Shown one piece after another: positions 1-7,462 of a stretch of DNA of 22,098 nucleotides. The notes under the pieces were generated by a model. The model was not told the DNA's origin. It worked only from the letters and a program-made list of their open reading frames with translations, and ran no database searches. The stretch lies in assembly GCA_009785885.1 (NCBI GenBank), contig WQUE01000202.1:1-22098 (forward strand), written 5' to 3'. Position 1 is the first letter of the stretch. The number at the start of each line of letters is the position of its first letter. Position numbers and translations under genes: made by a program. Source of the stretch: Actinomycetes bacterium. GTDB lineage: Bacteria > Actinomycetota > Actinomycetes > Propionibacteriales > Propionibacteriaceae.

Positions 1-819
1 GGCGCCGGCACCGGCTACATCGCCGAGTACCGCGGGCGCGCGATCGAGCAGCTCTCCATGGAGGGCCGCATGACCGTGTGCAACATGTCCATCGAATGGG
101 GTGCGAAGGCCGGACTGATCGCGCCCGACCAGACGACGTTCGACTACGTCCAGGGGCGTCCCTACGCCCCGCGCGGGGCGGCCTGGGACGAGGCGGTGAC
201 CGCATGGCGGGCACTCGCCACCGATCCGGACGCCCGCTTCGACGCGACCGTGCGCCTGGATGCCGGGGCCGTCGTCCCCTTCGTCACGTGGGGCACGAAC
301 CCCGGTCAGGGCGTGCCGCTGGACGGGGCCGTGCCCCATCCCGCCGACCTCGCCGATCCGGACGCGCGGGCCGCCGCGGAGCGAGCGCTGGCGTACATGG
401 CCCTCACGCCGGGCACGCGAATGCGCGACATCGCCGTGGACGCCGTGTTCGTCGGCTCGTGCACCAACGGCCGGATCGAGGATCTGCGGGCCGTGGCCGG
501 CGTGTTGCAGGGACGCCGGGTCGCCGACGGCGTGCATCTCATGATCGTGCCGGGTTCGGCCCGGGTGCGCCAGCAGGCCATCGACGAGGGCCTCGACCGG
601 ATCTTCACCGAGGCCGGCGCCGACTGGCGCTTCGCCGGTTGCTCGATGTGCCTCGGCATGAACCCGGACCAACTGGCCGCAGGCAAGCGGTGCGCGTCGA
701 CGTCCAACCGTAACTTCGAGGGCCGCCAAGGCAAGGGGTCGCGCACGCACCTCGTGTCGCCGCTCGTCGCCGCGGCGACGGCCGTCGCCGGTCGTCTCGC
801 CGCGCCCGCCGATCTGTGA
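1..819 (+). CDS. leuC: 3-isopropylmalate dehydratase large subunit, 3' part (LeuC)
   Basis: With LeuD this subunit isomerises 2-isopropylmalate to 3-isopropylmalate in leucine biosynthesis, using a [4Fe-4S] cluster. The reading frame is open from base 1, so the gene begins upstream and about 272 C-terminal residues are present of the roughly 470 usual for the family. The fragment opens with the aconitase-family stretch GTGYIAEYRG and continues with SMEGRMTVCNMSIEWGAKAG. Three cluster cysteines are visible: one in GSCTNGR (codon at 460) and two in the CSMC motif (codons at 640 and 649). The C-terminus keeps the family signature STSNRNFEGRQG followed by THLVSP. It ends 19 nt before leuD, so the two genes are surely cotranscribed. 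Identity is secure; the promoter and any leader lie outside the window. Confidence 0.97.
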   Translation, partial: GAGTGYIAEYRGRAIEQLSMEGRMTVCNMSIEWGAKAGLIAPDQTTFDYVQGRPYAPRGAAWDEAVTAWRALATDPDARFDATVRLDAGAVVPFVTWGTNPGQGVPLDGAVPHPADLADPDARAAAERALAYMALTPGTRMRDIAVDAVFVGSCTNGRIEDLRAVAGVLQGRRVADGVHLMIVPGSARVRQQAIDEGLDRIFTEAGADWRFAGCSMCLGMNPDQLAAGKRCASTSNRNFEGRQGKGSRTHLVSPLVAAATAVAGRLAAPADL

Positions 820-838
820 GCCACGAAGGAGGACCAGC

Positions 839-1441
839 ATGGAGCCATTCACGACCCACACGGGCATACCGGTGCCGCTGCGGCGGGCCGCGGTCGACAC
901 CGACCAGATCATCCCGGCGGTGTACCTGAAGCGGATCACCCGGACGGGTTTCGCCGACGGCCTGTTCAGTGCGTGGCGCGCCGATCAGTCGTTCGTCCTC
1001 AACCAGGCTCCCTTCGACGCAGGCACGATCCTGGTGGCCGGTCCGGACTTCGGTGTCGGCAGTTCGCGGGAGCACGCCGTGTGGGCCCTGCAGGACTACG
1101 GCTTCCGCGTCGTCGTGAGCCCACGTTTCGGGCCCATCTTCGCGAACAACGCCGGCCAGGCGGGGCTGCTGCTCGCGCGGTTGCCGCAAGACCAGGTGGA
1201 GGCGATCTGGGCGGTCATCGAGGCCGCACCGGGCGCGCCGATGACAGTCGACCTGAACCTGCGCACGTTGTCGCTGGCCGGACGAACCTGGGTCTTCGAC
1301 GTGGACGACCACACGCGCGACCGTCTCCTGGCCGGCATCGACAGCATCGGCGAGACGCTCGCCCACGAGGGCGACATCGCCGCCTTCGAGGTGCACCGAC
1401 CCGCCTTCCGGCCGGCAACCCTGCCGCTGCCCGTCCCCTGA
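839..1441 (+). CDS. leuD: 3-isopropylmalate dehydratase small subunit (LeuD)
   Basis: This is the small, swivelling-domain subunit of isopropylmalate isomerase, partner of LeuC. The 200-residue product matches the usual length of bacterial LeuD. The N-terminus holds the substrate-loop region VDTDQIIPAVYLKR (about residues 19-32), and the diagnostic motif GPDFGVGSSREHA sits at residues 68-80. The ATG at 839 is supported by a strong Shine-Dalgarno sequence (AAGGAGGA, just before 839) and by the N-terminal pattern expected of the family. It lies directly behind leuC with a 19-nt gap. The downstream acyltransferase gene starts about 50 nt later and has its own promoter-like element, so it need not be in the same transcript. 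Nothing unusual is seen in the protein. Confidence 0.97.
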   Translation: MEPFTTHTGIPVPLRRAAVDTDQIIPAVYLKRITRTGFADGLFSAWRADQSFVLNQAPFDAGTILVAGPDFGVGSSREHAVWALQDYGFRVVVSPRFGPIFANNAGQAGLLLARLPQDQVEAIWAVIEAAPGAPMTVDLNLRTLSLAGRTWVFDVDDHTRDRLLAGIDSIGETLAHEGDIAAFEVHRPAFRPATLPLPVP

Positions 1442-1479
1442 CCTCGCATCGGCTCAGTCCCATGGCATCGTGCCGGGTT

Positions 1480-1485
1480 CACAAT
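1480..1485 (+). promoter_or_regulatory. -10-like element for a leaderless acyltransferase start
   Basis: CACAAT lies exactly 6 nt before the GTG at 1492. This spacing matches the leaderless arrangement seen before several other genes in the window. The element departs from TANNNT at its first base, and no -35 box is obvious. Confidence 0.4.
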
Positions 1486-1491
1486 GGTCGG

Positions 1492-2307
1492 GTGGGACGA
1501 GACGAGGTCATCCGGAAGGCATCGCCGGTGGAGGCGCGCCGCTCGTCGAATGATGGCCTGCCCCTGCGCCGGGTGAACCGCGAGCCCGGCCCCTGGGCGT
1601 TCCCGTTCATGGCGCACGGCGCACACGCCCTGCTCCGGCTGGTGGCACGGCGGGAGTGGCGGGGCCAAGACCGCCTTCCCTTGGACGGCCCGGCGATCAT
1701 CGTGCCCAACCATGTGTCCAGCCTCGACCCGCTCTTCGTCGGCGAGTTCGTGGCCTATGCGGGACGGTGGCCGTACTTCCTGGCCAAGGCGAGTCTCTTC
1801 CGCGTCCCCGGGGTGCGGTTCCTGTTCCGCCGCGCGGGCATGGTGCCCGTCTTCCGTGAGATGGAGCGTGGCGGCGGGGCCCTCGACCAGGCGGCGCGAC
1901 TCCTGGGGGAGGGGCGTGTCGTCGTGATCTACCCCGAAGGCACGACGACGTACGATCCGCAGGTGTGGCCGATGACGGCGCGCACCGGGGCGGCGCGGCT
2001 CGCGCTGCTCACCGGGGCCCCGGTCGTCCCGCTGGGGCATTGGGGCATCGACGTCATGTGTCCCGACAACGGCTCACCCCAACGGCTGCCTCACCTCGTC
2101 CCCCGCCATGACGTCGTCCTCGAACTGGGGACCCCGCTCGATCTGGCCCGGTTCGGCCGCGATCCCACCGACGCCGTGGCCGTCCGGGCGGCGGGGGAGG
2201 CCATGATGGACGCGATCACGGCCCTGGTCGAACGCGTCCGGGGTGAACCCTGTCCGCCCGGACGGTGGGATGCCAAAGCCCGGCGGCGCATCGTCCCGGG
2301 CGGCTGA
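1492..2307 (+). CDS. 1-acyl-sn-glycerol-3-phosphate acyltransferase family protein (PlsC-like)
   Basis: This is a membrane-associated lysophospholipid acyltransferase that probably acylates lysophosphatidate or a related acceptor in phospholipid synthesis. The catalytic HX4D motif is NHVSSLD, with His74 and Asp79 counted from the GTG at 1492. The acceptor-binding motif YPEGTTT lies around residues 147-153 (Glu149), and a PVVPLGHWG stretch follows. With this start the product has 271 residues, normal for the family. The start is uncertain: GTG 1492 fits a leaderless transcript, GTG 1528 has GGAAGG 8 nt upstream, and GTG 1573 lies closer to the conserved GPWAF segment. PlsC-like genes near leuCD are common in actinobacteria as far as I recall. 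The exact acyl acceptor cannot be read from the sequence, so I give no symbol. Confidence 0.9.
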   Translation: MGRDEVIRKASPVEARRSSNDGLPLRRVNREPGPWAFPFMAHGAHALLRLVARREWRGQDRLPLDGPAIIVPNHVSSLDPLFVGEFVAYAGRWPYFLAKASLFRVPGVRFLFRRAGMVPVFREMERGGGALDQAARLLGEGRVVVIYPEGTTTYDPQVWPMTARTGAARLALLTGAPVVPLGHWGIDVMCPDNGSPQRLPHLVPRHDVVLELGTPLDLARFGRDPTDAVAVRAAGEAMMDAITALVERVRGEPCPPGRWDAKARRRIVPGG

Positions 2308-2322
2308 CCGGGACCTCACTGC

Positions 2323-2350
2323 TAGGGTTGGTGGGATCGGACGGAAGGGG
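2323..2350 (+). promoter_or_regulatory. ddl -10 element and ribosome binding site
   Basis: TAGGGT (2323-2328) matches TANNNT and lies just after the acyltransferase stop. A transcript starting near 2335 would have a leader of about 22 nt holding the purine-rich GGAAGGGG (2343-2350), 6 nt before the GTG at 2357. No good -35 hexamer is seen. Confidence 0.5.
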
Positions 2351-2356
2351 CGGACA

Positions 2357-3469
2357 GTGGTGGACGGGCGCATCCCGGTGGTGTTCATCTTCGGCGGGCA
2401 ATCCGGCGAGCACGAGATCTCGTGCCTGACCGCGGCGGGCGTCATGGGCGCCCTCGACCGCGACCGATTCGAGCCGCACGGGATCGGCATCACGCGGGAG
2501 GGCGAGTGGGTGCGCTACGCCGCCGACGACATCGCGGCCTTGGCGCCCGTGGACGACGTCCTCCCGGGCGTGGAGACCGGACGCCCGCGGGCGGTCCTGC
2601 TACGACGCGGCGACCAGGTCGTCCTCGCGACCGACCGTGGGGACCGGCTGACCGACGTGACGCCGGTCCAGGTCGCCTTCCCGCTGATCCACGGTCCCTT
2701 CGGTGAGGACGGCACACTACAGGGCTACCTGGAGATGGTCGGGCTGCGCTACGTGGGGGCGGGGGTGGCGGCCAGCGCGGTCGGCCTTGACAAGCACCGG
2801 ATGAAGGTGGCGTTCGCCGCCGCCGGGCTGCGCGTCGAACCATACCTCGTGCGGCCCGCCGGGGCGCCGGGCGACCTGGCGCGCGCCGTCGCGGAGGCGG
2901 GCCTGACCTATCCCGTGTACGTGAAACCGGCGAGCGGTGGGTCGTCGGTCGGGACGTCGAGAGTCGACGCGCCGGAGGGTCTGGCGGCGGCGTTCGCCGA
3001 AGCCGCCCGGTGGGACCCGCGGGTGATCATCGAGCAGGGCGTCGTCGGCGCCCGCGAGATCGAGTGTGCGGTGCTCGGTCCCGCCGAGGGGTCGCGAACC
3101 CCGCGCGCCAGCCGTCCGGGTGAGATCCTGGTGCGCGATCCGTCCGGCTTCTACGACTATGCCGCGAAGTACCTGGATCCGGATGCCGCCGGCCTGGCCG
3201 CGCCCGCCGACGTGCCGCCATCGGTCGAGGCCGAGGTGCGTCGTTTGGCGGTGGCGGCGTTCGAGGCGATCGGCGCGGAGGGGCTGAGCCGCGTCGACTC
3301 GTTCGTCCTCCCTAGTGGTGAGGTCATTCTCAACGAGATCAACACGATGCCCGGTTTCACGCCGATCTCGATGTTCCCGAGGCTGTGGCAGCAGGCCGGC
3401 ATGACCTACGCCGAACTCATCAGCGACCTGCTCGACCAGGCGTTGCGTCGGCCGCTCGGGCTTCGCTGA
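2357..3469 (+). CDS. ddl: D-alanine--D-alanine ligase (Ddl)
   Basis: This cytoplasmic ATP-grasp enzyme joins two D-alanines to give the dipeptide used by MurF in peptidoglycan precursor synthesis. The product of 370 residues is the usual length. FGGQSGEHEIS (residues 12-22) is the family's N-terminal signature. GEDGTLQG and VGLDKHRMK follow in the middle domain, as does VKPASGGSSVG in the ATP-binding region. NEINTMPGF (residues 326-334) carries the Mg-binding Glu and Asn. The GTG at 2357 is chosen because GGAAGGGG stands 6 nt upstream and the frame reaches the conserved core within a few residues. GTG 2360 is equally possible, and longer readings would overlap the acyltransferase. It is an isolated ddl, away from the murG-ftsQ cluster. 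Confidence 0.95.
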   Translation: MVDGRIPVVFIFGGQSGEHEISCLTAAGVMGALDRDRFEPHGIGITREGEWVRYAADDIAALAPVDDVLPGVETGRPRAVLLRRGDQVVLATDRGDRLTDVTPVQVAFPLIHGPFGEDGTLQGYLEMVGLRYVGAGVAASAVGLDKHRMKVAFAAAGLRVEPYLVRPAGAPGDLARAVAEAGLTYPVYVKPASGGSSVGTSRVDAPEGLAAAFAEAARWDPRVIIEQGVVGAREIECAVLGPAEGSRTPRASRPGEILVRDPSGFYDYAAKYLDPDAAGLAAPADVPPSVEAEVRRLAVAAFEAIGAEGLSRVDSFVLPSGEVILNEINTMPGFTPISMFPRLWQQAGMTYAELISDLLDQALRRPLGLR

Positions 3470-3489
3470 TCAACCGGCCACGCGGCGGG

Positions 3490-3495
3490 TAGCGT
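3490..3495 (+). promoter_or_regulatory. -10-like element for leaderless thiL
   Basis: TAGCGT fits TANNNT and ends 6 nt before the thiL ATG at 3502, so transcription would start at or next to the A of the start codon. No Shine-Dalgarno sequence precedes thiL, which supports a leaderless mRNA. Confidence 0.5.
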
Positions 3496-3501
3496 AGGGG
3501 C

Positions 3502-4467
3502 ATGGCGCAATCGCGAGTCAGCACTGTGGCGGATCTGGGGGAGTTCGCCCTGATCGACCGGATCACGGCGGGGTTGCCGGGATCGCCCGCCGTGTCGGTC
3601 GGGCCCGGCGACGACGCGGCGGTGTTCCTCGTGAACGGCTCGGCGGTCGTCAGCGTCGACCTGTTCGTCGAGGGCGTGCACTTCCGGCAGGAATGGTCGG
3701 ATCCGTTCGACATCGGACGGAAAGTCGTTGCCGCGTCCGTGGCCGACCTGGAGGCGATGGGGGCGACACCGGTGGCGCTCGTGCTCGGCATGACGCTGCC
3801 ACGGGACACGGCGCAGGCCTGGGTCGACCAGTTCGCGGCCGGGGTGCGCGCGGAGGCGGAGCGCGCCCGTATCGCCCTGGTGGGCGGCGACATCAGCCAG
3901 GCCGACCGGATCGTGGTGAGTGCGTCCGTGACCGGCCAGACCGATGCGTGGAGTCCCGTCCTGCGCACGGGCGCGAAACCCGGGCAGTTGGTGGCGTTCT
4001 GCGGACGGCTCGGCTGGGCGGGGGCGGGGCTGGCGGCGTTGGCTCGCGGCTTCCGCTCGCCGAAGGCGGTCGTCGACGCGCACCGGTGCCCGGCCGTCCC
4101 CTACGGGGCGGGCCGGATCGCGGCCCAGGCTGGGGCGGGCGCGATGATCGACGTGTCCGACGGCCTGCTCGCCGATCTTGCCCACATGGCCCGTGCGAGC
4201 GGCGTCACCATCAACGTCGAGTCGGACCGTCTGGACGTGGCCGAGCCCGTGGGGGCCGTGGCGGCCGCCACCGGGCGCGACCCGCTTGATTTCGTCCTCA
4301 CCGGGGGCGAGGATCACGCGCTCGTCGCCACATTCGACCTCGGCGACGTGCCGGAAGGCTGGCTCGTGATCGGGTCGGTCGAGGAGCGGGCGGCGGATGA
4401 CGCCTCGTTCGTGCTCGTCGACCATGTCGTCTGGCAGTCGGCGCCTCCGGGGTGGACCCACTTCTAG
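3502..4467 (+). CDS. thiL: Thiamine-monophosphate kinase (ThiL)
   Basis: ThiL phosphorylates thiamine monophosphate with ATP to give the active cofactor thiamine diphosphate, in the cytoplasm. It belongs to the AIR-synthase/PurM-like fold. The 321-residue product shows the metal- and ATP-binding GPGDDAA (residues 34-40), VDLFVEGVHF (52-61), the LVGGDISQADR segment, MIDVSDGLLADL, and TGGEDHALVATF near the C-terminus, all typical of ThiL. The ATG at 3502 is the only close start, and a TAGCGT element 6 nt upstream suggests a leaderless mRNA. It begins 32 nt after ddl, an arrangement I recall from other actinobacteria. No other thiamine gene is in the window. Confidence 0.95.
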   Translation: MAQSRVSTVADLGEFALIDRITAGLPGSPAVSVGPGDDAAVFLVNGSAVVSVDLFVEGVHFRQEWSDPFDIGRKVVAASVADLEAMGATPVALVLGMTLPRDTAQAWVDQFAAGVRAEAERARIALVGGDISQADRIVVSASVTGQTDAWSPVLRTGAKPGQLVAFCGRLGWAGAGLAALARGFRSPKAVVDAHRCPAVPYGAGRIAAQAGAGAMIDVSDGLLADLAHMARASGVTINVESDRLDVAEPVGAVAAATGRDPLDFVLTGGEDHALVATFDLGDVPEGWLVIGSVEERAADDASFVLVDHVVWQSAPPGWTHF

Positions 4468-4479
4468 AGCCACGCGGTT

Positions 4480-4554
4480 GCTCGGATCTCCCCCTCTGGA
4501 CGAATCTCGGGGTCGTGAGCGGGGTTGTCGGAGGAGTGCAGCGGGGGAGAGAGC
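4480..4554 (+). repeat. Long-range inverted repeat between thiL and ftsK
   Basis: The 180 nt between thiL and ftsK hold no gene I can support. GCTC-gga-TCTCCCCC (4480-4494) can pair with GGGGGAGAGAGC (4543-4554), a 12-bp stem with a 3-nt bulge and a loop of about 48 nt. No T-run follows. It could be part of a structured transcript or chance pairing in GC-rich DNA. Confidence 0.35.
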
Positions 4555-4634
4555 GTCGTGGGGCCAAGAAGCTCTGGACGTGTCGATCACACGGGCTCCG
4601 GCGTGGGCTGCGCCGATGTGGGCGACGCACCGGG

Positions 4635-4640
4635 TAATCT
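4635..4640 (+). promoter_or_regulatory. -10-like element for leaderless ftsK
   Basis: TAATCT, a good TANNNT match in otherwise GC-rich DNA, ends 7 nt before the ATG at 4648. That places the expected transcription start at the start codon. It supports 4648 over the upstream TTG at 4525. Confidence 0.5.
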
Positions 4641-4647
4641 GCCCACC

Positions 4648-7047
4648 ATGGCGAGTCATGCTTCCGCGACAACGCGTAACGCGAAACCGGCCGCGTCGGC
4701 GCGGTCCCGGGGCGCGGCTTCGCGCACGTCGGGCGAGTCCCGGCCACCGGCGGTCGTCCGGTTCATCGTGTGGGTGTGGCGCAGCCTGGCGCGGCTGGTC
4801 GGACGGGGCGTCCGGGCGATCGGCCATGGGGCGCGGGACATCGATCCCGCCCTCCTGCGTGACGGTGCCGGACTGCTGTTGATCTTCGTGGCGATCGTCG
4901 TCGCGGCCGAGTTCTGGTTCGGGCTTCCCGGGCCCGTGGGCCGCGGCATCCACCTCGCGTTCGCCAGCGTCGTGGGCCTGCTGAGCTACGCGCTACCGGT
5001 CTTGTTCGTGGCCATGGCCGTGCGCACGATGCGGGATCCACAGGCCAATGGGCCGATCGGGCGCCAAGTCGTCGGCTGGCTGGTTGGCCTCCTGGGCGCA
5101 CTCGGCGTCATCAACCTTTTCCGCGCGCCCCTGCCCGCGCCGAGCGACGCCCCCGTGATGCGCCAGTACGGCGGCTTCCTCGGCTATCTCAGCTCGTCGA
5201 TCCTGACCCAGCTGCTGCCCGTGTGGCTCGCCGGCATCCTGCTCGTGCTCGTCGCCCTGTTCGGCGTGCTCGTCATCGTGGGCAAGCCCATCCGCGAAAT
5301 CGTCGCGGCGGCCCGCGAGTGGCTCGCCCGGCGGGTCGAGCGACGGCGCCAGGCGCGCGAGGCGCGGGCCAAGGCCGCGATCGAGCACGCGGACTCCGCG
5401 CCGTACGCGACCCCGTTGGTGGACAGCGTGCCGATCGTCGCGCCCGACGACACGACCGACGGGTTCGTGCAGGACGCCCTGCGGACCGAGGCGCTGGACG
5501 GTTCCGTCCTCGCCGCCAGGAACGTCGCATCCTCGCCTGCGCCCGAGGCCGTCCCGGTGGTGCCGCGTGGCGCCGCCGCCGACTATCAGGTGCCGAACCC
5601 GGCGCTGTTGAAGCCGGGCAGCGTCCCCAAGGCGCGGTCCGAGGCGTCCGATCAGGTGGTGGCGCGGCTCCAGGATGTGCTGCACGAGTTCGAGATCGAC
5701 GCGACGGTCACGGGCTACACGCGCGGGCCGACGGTGACGCGGTACGAGGTCGAACTCGGCACGGGAATCAAGGTGGAGAAGGTCACGGCGCTGTCGCGGA
5801 ACATCGCCTACGCCGTCGCCAGCCCGGACGTGCGGATCCTGTCGCCCATCCCCGGGAAGAGCGCCATCGGCATCGAGATCCCCAACAAGGACAAGGAGGT
5901 CGTGAGCCTCGGCGACGTGTTGCGTTCGCAGCGCGCCCGCAACGACCGCCACCCCTTGACCGTGGGGCTCGGCAAGGACGTCGAGGGCGGCTTCGTCGTC
6001 GCGAACATCGGCAAGATGCCACACCTGCTCGTCGCCGGTGCGACCGGTTCAGGCAAGTCCAGCTTCATCAACTCGTTGATCGTCTCGATCCTCATGCGGG
6101 CCACGCCGGACGATGTCGTGTTGATGCTGGTCGACCCGAAGCGTGTCGAACTGAACCATTACGAGGGCATTCCTCATCTGGTCACCCCAATCATCACGAG
6201 CCCGAAGAAGGCGGCGGAGGCGCTGCAATGGGTCGTGCGTGAGATGGACCAGCGGTACGACGACCTGGCCGCGTTCGGCTTCCGGCACGTCGACGACTTC
6301 AACCGGGCGGTGTCCAGCGGCGCCCTCAGCGTCCCACCCGGCTCGGAGCGCGTGCTGGCACCGTACCCGTACCTGGTCGTGGTCGTGGACGAGTTGAGCG
6401 ATCTCATGATGGTCGCGCCCCGCGACGTGGAGGACTCGATCGTCCGGATCACCCAGTTGGCGCGCGCGGCCGGCATCCATCTGGTCCTGGCGACGCAGCG
6501 GCCGTCGGTCGACGTCGTGACGGGCCTGATCAAGGCGAACGTGCCCTCCCGGCTGGCGTTCGCCACCTCGTCCGCGACGGACTCGCGGGTGATCCTCGAC
6601 CAGCCCGGCGCCGAGAAGCTCGTCGGGCAAGGCGACGGGCTTTTCCTGCCGATGGGGGCGTCGAAGCCGATGCGCGTGCAAGGTGCCTGGGTCACGGAGG
6701 GAGAGATCCGTGCGGTGGTCGAGCACGTCCGCGGCCAGCGCGAGACCTCCTACCGGTCCGATGTCGACACGCCGTCGGCCGACCAGCGTCGGGTGGCCGA
6801 GGACATCGGCGACGATCTCGACCTCGTGCTGGAGGCGGCCCGCCTGGTGATCGAACTGCAGCTCGGGTCGACCTCGATGCTCCAGCGCAAGCTGCGAGTG
6901 GGGTTCGCCAAGGCCGGGCGGCTCATGGACATCCTGGAAACCCATGGCATCGTGGGGCCCAGCGAGGGCAGCAAGCCCCGCGAGGTCTTGGTGGGGCCCG
7001 ACGGCATCGACGACGCGCTCGCCGACCTGGGAGGACCGGACGTGTGA
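4648..7047 (+). CDS. ftsK: DNA translocase FtsK/SpoIIIE
   Basis: This membrane-anchored, septum-located ATPase pumps DNA during chromosome segregation and dimer resolution. The 799-residue product has a basic N-terminus and then about four membrane segments, including LLLIFVAIVVAAEFWFGL, a stretch around SVVGLLSYALPVLFVAMAV, one around VVGWLVGLLGALGVINLF, and LAGILLVLVALFGVLVIVG. A charged, proline-containing linker follows. The motor domain has Walker A GATGSGKS at residues 464-471 and Walker B VVVVDE with Asp581 and Glu582. The C-terminal winged-helix gamma domain, which reads KOPS-type signals, is clear (LGSTSMLQRKLRVGFAKAGRLMD). The ATG at 4648 is preferred because of the TAATCT element; an upstream TTG at 4525 would add an unconvincing low-complexity extension. 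The linker is short, as in other actinobacterial FtsK proteins. Confidence 0.95.
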   Translation: MASHASATTRNAKPAASARSRGAASRTSGESRPPAVVRFIVWVWRSLARLVGRGVRAIGHGARDIDPALLRDGAGLLLIFVAIVVAAEFWFGLPGPVGRGIHLAFASVVGLLSYALPVLFVAMAVRTMRDPQANGPIGRQVVGWLVGLLGALGVINLFRAPLPAPSDAPVMRQYGGFLGYLSSSILTQLLPVWLAGILLVLVALFGVLVIVGKPIREIVAAAREWLARRVERRRQAREARAKAAIEHADSAPYATPLVDSVPIVAPDDTTDGFVQDALRTEALDGSVLAARNVASSPAPEAVPVVPRGAAADYQVPNPALLKPGSVPKARSEASDQVVARLQDVLHEFEIDATVTGYTRGPTVTRYEVELGTGIKVEKVTALSRNIAYAVASPDVRILSPIPGKSAIGIEIPNKDKEVVSLGDVLRSQRARNDRHPLTVGLGKDVEGGFVVANIGKMPHLLVAGATGSGKSSFINSLIVSILMRATPDDVVLMLVDPKRVELNHYEGIPHLVTPIITSPKKAAEALQWVVREMDQRYDDLAAFGFRHVDDFNRAVSSGALSVPPGSERVLAPYPYLVVVVDELSDLMMVAPRDVEDSIVRITQLARAAGIHLVLATQRPSVDVVTGLIKANVPSRLAFATSSATDSRVILDQPGAEKLVGQGDGLFLPMGASKPMRVQGAWVTEGEIRAVVEHVRGQRETSYRSDVDTPSADQRRVAEDIGDDLDLVLEAARLVIELQLGSTSMLQRKLRVGFAKAGRLMDILETHGIVGPSEGSKPREVLVGPDGIDDALADLGGPDV

Positions 7048-7243
7048 ACGGCGGCCGTCCGACGGGGGTTCAGGCCGGCTCGGGGTGGGGCGGCCTGAAT
7101 TGCCACAAGGTGGGCGGGGGCCATGGCCCGATACGTGTGCGGTCGTTGGCGGCGCTTTTTGTTCAGAATCATCGCCTGGGTAGGCGGTTCGCTCCACCGC
7201 GTCCACTACGGATGTCTCGCGGGTCCAGTGGGATTGGAAAAGG

Positions 7244-7270
7244 GGGAATACGTTGTCGCGAGCCACCGTT
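7244..7270 (+). promoter_or_regulatory. SigR/SigH/SigE-type ECF promoter upstream of clgR
   Basis: GGGAAT (7244-7249) and GTT (7268-7270, preceded by C) give GGAAT-N18-GTT, the consensus known for Streptomyces SigR and close to that of mycobacterial SigH/SigE. Transcription would begin near 7277, leaving a leader of about 185 nt before the ClgR-like gene. clgR is known to depend on sigma factors of this group in Streptomyces, Corynebacterium and Mycobacterium. Confidence 0.6.
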
Positions 7271-7316
7271 CCACTTATCAGGATCAGCCTGCGGAGCAGG
7301 AGTGGATGACCACACA

Positions 7317-7332
7317 GCGGACAACTGTCCGC
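7317..7332. promoter_or_regulatory. 7-2-7 inverted repeat, possible operator
   Basis: GCGGACA-AC-TGTCCGC is a perfect 7-bp inverted repeat around 2 nt. It lies about 40 nt after the predicted ECF transcription start and 130 nt before clgR. The short centre suits a dimeric repressor site better than an RNA hairpin. The binding protein is unknown. Confidence 0.4.
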
Positions 7333-7338
7333 GACGGA

Positions 7339-7349
7339 TCACGTCGTGA
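7339..7349. promoter_or_regulatory. Short dyad TCACGTCGTGA
   Basis: TCACG-T-CGTGA is a perfect 5-1-5 inverted repeat 6 nt after the larger dyad at 7317-7332. It may be a second operator half-site or chance. Confidence 0.25.
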
Positions 7350-7462
7350 GATTCTGTTGCCTGGCCCAGCGGCGCTGGCTCGCCATAGCCCCCGGATTGA
7401 AACTAAAGTTGTAGGTTTTACCGCACCGACACGAGTGTTGGATCGACCGTCAGGAGGATGGC

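Larger units (their letters stand above)
7048..7462. other. Gene-free regulatory stretch between ftsK and the ClgR-like gene
   Basis: This 415-nt stretch is noticeably less GC-rich than its surroundings, especially from about 7140 to 7450. Frames that stay open here use A/T-ending codons and match no family I recognise, so I do not call a gene. It contains the 12-nt palindrome GGGCCATGGCCC (7118-7129), an ECF-type promoter (7244-7270), a small inverted repeat CCTGC-gga-GCAGG (7288-7300), and two larger dyads listed separately. An AT-rich patch at 7396-7420 may be a second promoter but lacks well-spaced hexamers. Confidence 0.6.

Noticed and set aside
7187..7201. ClgR-box-like GTTCGC-N6-GCG upstream of the clgR promoter
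   Set aside because: The known motif has a 5-nt spacer; here it is 6 nt, and one such near-match is expected by chance.
7044..7349. Open frame of 101 codons starting with GTG at the ftsK stop (GTGA overlap)
   Set aside because: The overlap looks like translational coupling, but there is no Shine-Dalgarno sequence, no recognisable domain and no coding-type codon bias.
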